Assembly: GCA_028875175.1 (NCBI GenBank)
Contig: JAPPFO010000103.1
Location: 1-13,267 of the forward strand
Origin: Chloroflexota bacterium
GTDB lineage: Bacteria; Chloroflexota; UBA11872
DNA length: 13,267 nucleotides
Reading direction: 5' to 3'
A program made the translations under genes and the position numbers. The notes below the pieces were generated by a model, which had not been told where the DNA came from, did no database searches, and saw nothing but the letters and a program-made list of their open reading frames with translations. Every line of letters starts with the position of its first letter. The stretch's first letter is position 1. This document shows positions 8,927 through 13,267 of this stretch, in pieces.

Positions 8927-10081
8927 GTGAACCTCACCTGCCTGCAAGAAAACCTGAATCGTGGGTTAAATCTCGTCAGCCGGGCCGTTGCCGCCCGCAG
9001 TCCGCTGCCTGTGCTCAGCAACGTCCTGCTGGCAACCGAGGACGGCGGCCTCAAACTGGCCGCCATGAATCAGCAGATGGCCATCTCCGTCTGGACCGGC
9101 GCCAGCATCCAGACTGAGGGCGCCATCACTGTCCCGGCGCGGCTCCTCTCCGACTTCATCGGCCAGCTGCCCGAAGGCGTCGTCGCGCTCGAACTCGATG
9201 CCGAGACTGACACTCTTGAGGTCTCCTCCGGACGCTTCCGCGCCAAGATGAAGGGCATCGACGCTGACGAGTTTCCGCCCATGCCCGAGGGCGACGCCGA
9301 GCGCGAACTTGAAATGCCCACCGGCGTTTGGACCTCCATCATCGAGCAGGTCGTCGTCGCCGCGGCCCAGGACGACAGCCGGCCCGTGCTGGCCGGCGTC
9401 AGCCTCACCTTCGGCCCTGACTACGTCGAGCTCGCCGCGGCCGACGGCTACCGCCTCGCCGTCCGCCGCGCCGCCGCCGAAACCGGCCTGTCCGAACCGA
9501 CCCAGATCGTCGTTCCGCGCGCCGCGATGGTCGAGCTGTCCCGCATCCTCACCGACGACCCGGGCGCCGTCACCATTGGCCTTACCGCCAACACATCGTC
9601 GGTCAGGTTCAGCACCAGGGCCGTATCCCTCGTCTCTCAGCTCATCGACGGCCAGTTCCCCGCCTACCAGCAACTCATCCCCGACAGCGCCAACATGGAA
9701 ACCCGCGTCGTTGCCGACACCGCGGCCGTCACCCAGGCCACCCGCATTGCCGCCCTGTTTGCCCGCGATGGCCAGAATGTCATCCGAGCCACCATCGAAG
9801 GCACCGACGAAGGCGGCCGGCTCGTCCTTTCCGCCAATTCCGCCGAACTCGGCGAAAACCAGGGCGAGGTCGAAGCCGATGTCACCGGCACGAACACCAG
9901 CGCCCAAATCGCCTTCAACTATCGATTCCTCTCCGACTGCCTGGGCACCGTCAGTTCAGAACGCGTGTCGCTTTCGCTGGCCGGTCCTACGAGCCCCGGC
10001 CTTGTCCGACAGGTGGATAAGGACGGCGAGGACATGCCGTCGTTCAGCCACGTCATCATGCCCATGCACACGGTGTCGTAG
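8927..10081 (+). CDS. dnaN: DNA polymerase III beta subunit (sliding clamp)
   Basis: Ring-forming processivity clamp that holds polymerase III and other DNA enzymes on DNA. With the chosen start it has 384 residues in three clamp folds (about 1-120, 130-250, 253-380), the normal length. Recognisable blocks are NLVSRAVAARSPLPVLSNVLL near the N terminus, SGRFRAKMKGIDADEFPPMP at the end of fold 1, SRPVLAGVSLTF and DGYRLAVRR in fold 2, and FPAYQQLIP then NYRFLSDCLG in fold 3. The frame is open to an ATG at 8858, but the GTG at 8927 has GGAG 8 nt upstream and places the protein start where the family's begins. The C terminus reads MPMHTVS where most clamps have MPMRL (H381 for Arg, plus three extra residues). 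No dnaA or recF is adjacent, so this copy is outside a classical origin cluster. Confidence 0.96.
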   Translation: MNLTCLQENLNRGLNLVSRAVAARSPLPVLSNVLLATEDGGLKLAAMNQQMAISVWTGASIQTEGAITVPARLLSDFIGQLPEGVVALELDAETDTLEVSSGRFRAKMKGIDADEFPPMPEGDAERELEMPTGVWTSIIEQVVVAAAQDDSRPVLAGVSLTFGPDYVELAAADGYRLAVRRAAAETGLSEPTQIVVPRAAMVELSRILTDDPGAVTIGLTANTSSVRFSTRAVSLVSQLIDGQFPAYQQLIPDSANMETRVVADTAAVTQATRIAALFARDGQNVIRATIEGTDEGGRLVLSANSAELGENQGEVEADVTGTNTSAQIAFNYRFLSDCLGTVSSERVSLSLAGPTSPGLVRQVDKDGEDMPSFSHVIMPMHTVS

Positions 10082-10083
10082 GT

Positions 10084-10103
10084 CGGCCTGATTTCCCAGG
10101 CCG
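10084..10103 (+). terminator. Hairpin just after dnaN, possible terminator
   Basis: CGGCCTG, loop ATTTCC, CAGGCCG: a perfect 7-bp GC-rich stem with a 6-nt loop, starting 3 nt after the dnaN stop. No run of T follows, so it is not a textbook intrinsic terminator. It may slow transcription, protect the 3' end of the dnaN message, or work with a factor. Its loop lacks a G at position 4, so it does not fit the known ANTAR hexaloop signature. Confidence 0.4.
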
Positions 10104-10140
10104 CTCGCTACCCACCTCCCTCAAGTCTGAAGCCGTCGGC

Positions 10141-11739
10141 ATGACCGCCGATCCCCGATGGACGACGCAGCGCCCGCCTGTCATTGGCGCCCGCGCCATG
10201 GTTTCCAGTGGACACCCCTTGGCCACCGAGGCCGGTCTCCGCACCCTGCGTAACGGCGGCAACGCCTTTGATGCCGTCGTCACGGCTGCCGCCGTTATCG
10301 CCGTCGCCGAACCCGGCACCAACCATGTCGGCGGCGACGTCTTCGCCCTCTGCCTTCCAGCCGGCACGACCGACCCCGAAGCAATCAATGCCAGTGGCCC
10401 GTCGCCCGCGGGCCTCACCATCGACGCATTTGAGGACGAAATCCCGCCACACGGCATCAACGCCGCTACCGTCCCGGGCGCCGTCAGCGCCTGGCAGGCC
10501 AATCTTGATCGCTACGGCTCAGTCGGCATGGCCGACGCCCTCACCCCGGCCATCGAATACGCCCAGCATGGAGTTCCCGTCGACCCCGACACCGCCCAGG
10601 CCATCGCCAACGCCGGTCCGGCCCTGGCCCAGTTTCCCGCCAGCGCCCGCAGCTTTCTCCCGAACGGCGCTCCGCCCCGGCCCGGCTCGCTGCTCTATCA
10701 GCCCGATCTCGCCGAAACCCTGCGCCAGATCGCTCTCGGCGGCGCCGACGCCTTTTACAAGGGACCCTTCGCGGACGCCCTCGTGCGAACATCCGCCCGC
10801 GACGCTGGCGCCTTCACCCCCCGCGACCTTGCGGCCTACCAGTGCGAAGTCCTCCCGCCGCTGCGCGCCCACTACCGAGGCCTCGAAGTGCTCGAACAGC
10901 CCCTGCCCTCCCAGGGTTTCCTCCTCCTGGAGCAACTCAACATTGCCGAAGGTTTCGAGCTGTCCACCTTGGAGTTCGGTAGCGCCGACGTCCTCCACCT
11001 CATGGCCGAGTGCAAGAAAGCCGCCTTCGCCGATCGCCTCGCCCACGTCGGCGATCCAAACTGGAATGACATTGACATCAACCGGCTGATCGGCAAGGAA
11101 TTCGCCGCCCAGCGCCGCATGTCCATCGACCCTGTCCGCGCCGCCCAACACGTCTCGGCCGGCGATCCCAGCGCCGTCGGCGGCGACACCACCGCGATTT
11201 CCGCCGTCGACGAGGCCGGTAACGCCATCACCTTCATTCAAAGCGTCTTCACTAGCTTCGGCTCCTGCTACGTCGTGCCCGGCACCGGCGTGCTCCTCAA
11301 TAACCGCCTGTGCGGATTCTCGCTCGATCCGGACAGCCCCAACCGGTTTCAGGGCGGCAAGCGCCCCATCCACACCCTCAACACCTTCATGGTTCGGCAA
11401 GAAGACCAGTTGCTGCTGCTTGGCTCCTCGCCCGGCGGCCAATATCAGGTCCAGACCAACTTCCAGGTCATCTCCAACGTCTTCGACCACGGCATGCACT
11501 GGCAGGCCGCCATCGATGCGCCGCGCTGGTACCACAACGAGGACACCGGTGACCTCATGCTCGAAGATCGCTTCGATCCCGCCGTCCTCACCGATCTCGA
11601 AAACCGCGGCCACGTGGTCCGACGCGAGGCGCCTTTCAGCGTCTATTCGCGAGCCCAGGGCGTTATGCTCGACCCTCAAACGGGCGCCCGGATTGGCGCC
11701 ACCGATCCCCGGTGGCACGGCCAGGTGCTCGGGTTCTAG
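10141..11739 (+). CDS. Gamma-glutamyltransferase-family Ntn hydrolase
   Basis: 532 residues, full length for the family. Such proteins are made as precursors that cut themselves before a threonine, which becomes the nucleophile of the small subunit. Seen: SGHPLATEAG (23-32), GGNAFDAVV (39-47), HVGGDVF (62-68), TVPGAVSAW, then GGDTTAISAVD with the predicted nucleophile T350, FGSCYVVPGTGVLLNNR and SSPGG (429-433). It differs from classical Ggt: the NARE.AP-type segment with the substrate-binding Arg reads NASGPSP (83-89), and the SSM segment after KRP reads HTL (411-413). It therefore belongs with the YwrD/acylase-like branch, and glutathione as substrate is doubtful. There is no signal peptide, so it is likely cytosolic. 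The ATG at 10141 is 59 nt after dnaN with no clear Shine-Dalgarno sequence. I withhold the symbol ggt because the substrate is uncertain. Confidence 0.88.
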   Translation: MTADPRWTTQRPPVIGARAMVSSGHPLATEAGLRTLRNGGNAFDAVVTAAAVIAVAEPGTNHVGGDVFALCLPAGTTDPEAINASGPSPAGLTIDAFEDEIPPHGINAATVPGAVSAWQANLDRYGSVGMADALTPAIEYAQHGVPVDPDTAQAIANAGPALAQFPASARSFLPNGAPPRPGSLLYQPDLAETLRQIALGGADAFYKGPFADALVRTSARDAGAFTPRDLAAYQCEVLPPLRAHYRGLEVLEQPLPSQGFLLLEQLNIAEGFELSTLEFGSADVLHLMAECKKAAFADRLAHVGDPNWNDIDINRLIGKEFAAQRRMSIDPVRAAQHVSAGDPSAVGGDTTAISAVDEAGNAITFIQSVFTSFGSCYVVPGTGVLLNNRLCGFSLDPDSPNRFQGGKRPIHTLNTFMVRQEDQLLLLGSSPGGQYQVQTNFQVISNVFDHGMHWQAAIDAPRWYHNEDTGDLMLEDRFDPAVLTDLENRGHVVRREAPFSVYSRAQGVMLDPQTGARIGATDPRWHGQVLGF

Positions 11740-11764
11740 CGGGGGCGTCCGCATACGCGACAAT

Positions 11765-11783
11765 ACGCCGCCCGAATCGGCGT
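11765..11783 (+). other. Short inverted repeat between the Ggt-like and spermidine-synthase-like genes
   Basis: ACGCCG, 7-nt loop CCCGAAT, CGGCGT form a perfect 6-bp stem inside the 75-nt gap after the Ggt-like gene. No T run follows. It could be a weak terminator or chance; nothing else in the gap is recognisable apart from the AAGGA ribosome-binding sequence of the next gene. Confidence 0.25.
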
Positions 11784-11814
11784 CCGACGCGCCCCAGTTG
11801 AGCTAAGGAACCGC

Positions 11815-13267
11815 GTGTCCAGCACCTCCACCCCGGCAGCCGAGCAGCCGCTCGGCACGGCGCGCGTCTGGCTCGTGCTCACGGTTGCCTTCTTTTCGGG
11901 CATGTCCGTCCTGGCCGTGGAGATCAGCGCCTCCCGGCTGCTGGCGCCGTTCTTTGGCACCAGCATCATCATCTGGGCCGTCGTCATCGGCCTGACGCTG
12001 CTCTACCTGTCTATCGGCTACTGGATTGGCGGTCGCCTCGCCGACCGGCGCCCATACGAAGACACCCTGTTTCACATTGTCGCCATCGCCTCGTTTCTGG
12101 TCGGCCTGATCCCATTTTTCTCCAAGCCCGTGCTGTCGGTCTCCTCGCAGGCCATTGCCTCGCTCAACGGCGGCCTATTCTTCGGCTCCCTGGTCGGCGT
12201 GCTGCTCCTATTGGCCGTCCCGCTCACCATGCTCGGCATGGTCTCGCCATTCGCCATCCGCCTGGTCACCAGCGATGTCCAGCAAGCCGGCAAGCGCGCC
12301 GGCCAGGTATTTGCCGTCAGCACCGTCGGCAGCATCTGTGGCGCCTTCCTTCCCGTCCTGTTTCTCATCCCAACCGTCGGCACCCGTTCGACCTTCCTGA
12401 TCTTCGCCGTCCTGCTGCTGGGCCTAGCAGTCATCGCAGCTACGCGCCTTTATCGCCGCGTTCTCTACGTCGTGCTGCTCGCCATTCTTGTCGTGCTCTG
12501 GGTCGCGGTTGACCCTGGCCCCGTCAGACCCGCTGATGGTCTCTTGGTCGAAGGCGAATCCGCCCTGCAGTTCTTTCAGGTCATCGACAGCCCCAACATC
12601 GGGCGCCGCCTGGTCCTCAACGAGGGCATCGGCACCCACTCCATTTACCACCCCGACCGCCTGCTCACCAACGGCCCCTGGGACTACTTCCTGCTCGCCC
12701 CCATCATTGGCGGACAGCATCCTGACGAGGTCGATTCGCTCCTCATCATTGGCCTCGGCGGCGGCACCGTGTCCAAGCAGTACACCACAATATTCGGCTC
12801 TGACGTCGCCATCGATGGCGTGGAGATTGACGATCGAGTCATCGAGCTCGGACGTAAGTACTTCGACATGAACGAACCGAATCTCACCACCTACGCCGAG
12901 GACGGCCGAACCTTCCTTCAGCGCGTCGAGCGGCGGTACGACGTCATCGCCGTGGACGCCTACCGCCAGCCATACATCCCCTTCCACCTCGTCACGCAGG
13001 AGTTCTTTATTGCCGCTCGTGACCACCTCACCGAAAAGGGCGTGGTGGCCCTGAATGCGGGCCGAACCGCCTCAGACTTTCGGCTGGTGGACGTTCTCTC
13101 GGAGACCATGCGCTCAGTCTTCCCTCACGTCTACGTGATCGACCTGCCGTCGGGCTTCAACAACAGTCTTGTCTACGGGTCGCTAACGCCGATAACGGGC
13201 GACCAGTTCCGCCCCGGCACACCCCGCAACCCGTACCTGCCCGAAGTCGCCGCACGCCCCTGGGACA
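11815..13267 (+). CDS. Membrane protein with C-terminal spermidine-synthase-like domain, 3'-truncated by window end
   Basis: 484 codons are visible and the frame is still open at the window edge. The start is GTG with AAGGA 5 nt upstream and a stop codon in the preceding few bases. The N-terminal half has about seven hydrophobic segments (roughly 19-36, 50-70, 85-103, 120-150, 163-186, 192-209, 214-232). The cytosolic half, from about 245, is a class I methyltransferase fold of spermidine-synthase type: LLIIGLGGGTVS (309-320), the adenosyl-binding acid E337 in VEID, EDGRTFL (362-368) and YDVIAVDAYRQPYIPFHL (375-392). True spermidine synthases have GGGDGG and a D(S/T).DP catalytic loop; here these read GGGTVS and DAYRQP, so polyamine synthesis cannot be assumed. 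Proteins of this fused layout are common in databases but mostly uncharacterised. It follows the Ggt-like gene by 75 nt on the same strand. Confidence 0.85.
   Translation, partial: MSSTSTPAAEQPLGTARVWLVLTVAFFSGMSVLAVEISASRLLAPFFGTSIIIWAVVIGLTLLYLSIGYWIGGRLADRRPYEDTLFHIVAIASFLVGLIPFFSKPVLSVSSQAIASLNGGLFFGSLVGVLLLLAVPLTMLGMVSPFAIRLVTSDVQQAGKRAGQVFAVSTVGSICGAFLPVLFLIPTVGTRSTFLIFAVLLLGLAVIAATRLYRRVLYVVLLAILVVLWVAVDPGPVRPADGLLVEGESALQFFQVIDSPNIGRRLVLNEGIGTHSIYHPDRLLTNGPWDYFLLAPIIGGQHPDEVDSLLIIGLGGGTVSKQYTTIFGSDVAIDGVEIDDRVIELGRKYFDMNEPNLTTYAEDGRTFLQRVERRYDVIAVDAYRQPYIPFHLVTQEFFIAARDHLTEKGVVALNAGRTASDFRLVDVLSETMRSVFPHVYVIDLPSGFNNSLVYGSLTPITGDQFRPGTPRNPYLPEVAARPWD

Noticed and set aside
8966..9907. 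313-codon open frame on the minus strand opposite dnaN
   Set aside because: Fully antisense to a clear sliding-clamp gene and Gly/Asp-rich without domain features.
10519..11763. 414-codon open frame on the minus strand opposite the Ggt-like gene
   Set aside because: It is a GC-bias mirror of a gene with clear family motifs; its translation is Gly/Val/Glu-rich with no recognisable domain.

Overview
The window is GC-rich bacterial chromosome, densely packed with ordinary long genes. I see no tRNA, rRNA, insertion sequence, CRISPR array or prophage gene. The gene set is a CdaA-type c-di-AMP synthase with its YbbR partner, an ANTAR regulator, a YfhO-like membrane protein, a membrane-fused spermidine-synthase-like protein and a SpoIID-domain protein outside any sporulation cluster. 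With GTG/TTG starts being common, this would suit Chloroflexota. That assignment is an inference from gene content, not a measured placement.

Layout, left block (1-3870, + strand): the end or whole of a SpoIID-domain protein, ornithine carbamoyltransferase (argF), diadenylate cyclase (cdaA) and its YbbR-domain regulator (cdaR). SpoIID/argF and cdaA/cdaR each overlap by 4 nt. Position 3871 starts a 68-nt stretch of C broken by a single A, followed by about 35-45 nt of low-complexity GC-rich sequence. This is the strangest object in the window and is most likely a sequencing or assembly artefact. It removes the natural ends of cdaR and of the gene facing it, so continuity between the two sides should not be trusted.

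Middle block (3939-8699, - strand): a tight three-gene unit transcribed leftwards, consisting of an ANTAR-type response regulator, a 973-residue YfhO-like multi-pass membrane protein and a GT4-like glycosyltransferase. It looks like a surface-glycan or lipid-linked-sugar module with an RNA-binding regulator at its head.

Right block (8700-13267, + strand): a 227-nt divergent intergenic region with a plausible promoter and a leader that can form mutually exclusive hairpins, then the DNA polymerase III sliding clamp (dnaN), a hairpin just after its stop, a gamma-glutamyltransferase-family Ntn hydrolase with altered substrate-binding motifs, and a membrane-fused spermidine-synthase-like protein cut off by the window end.

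I did not find a convincing new multi-gene system. The observations most worth following are the poly-C junction, the dnaN leader, the ANTAR-headed glycan operon and the divergent active-site motifs in the SpoIID, Ggt-like and spermidine-synthase-like proteins.
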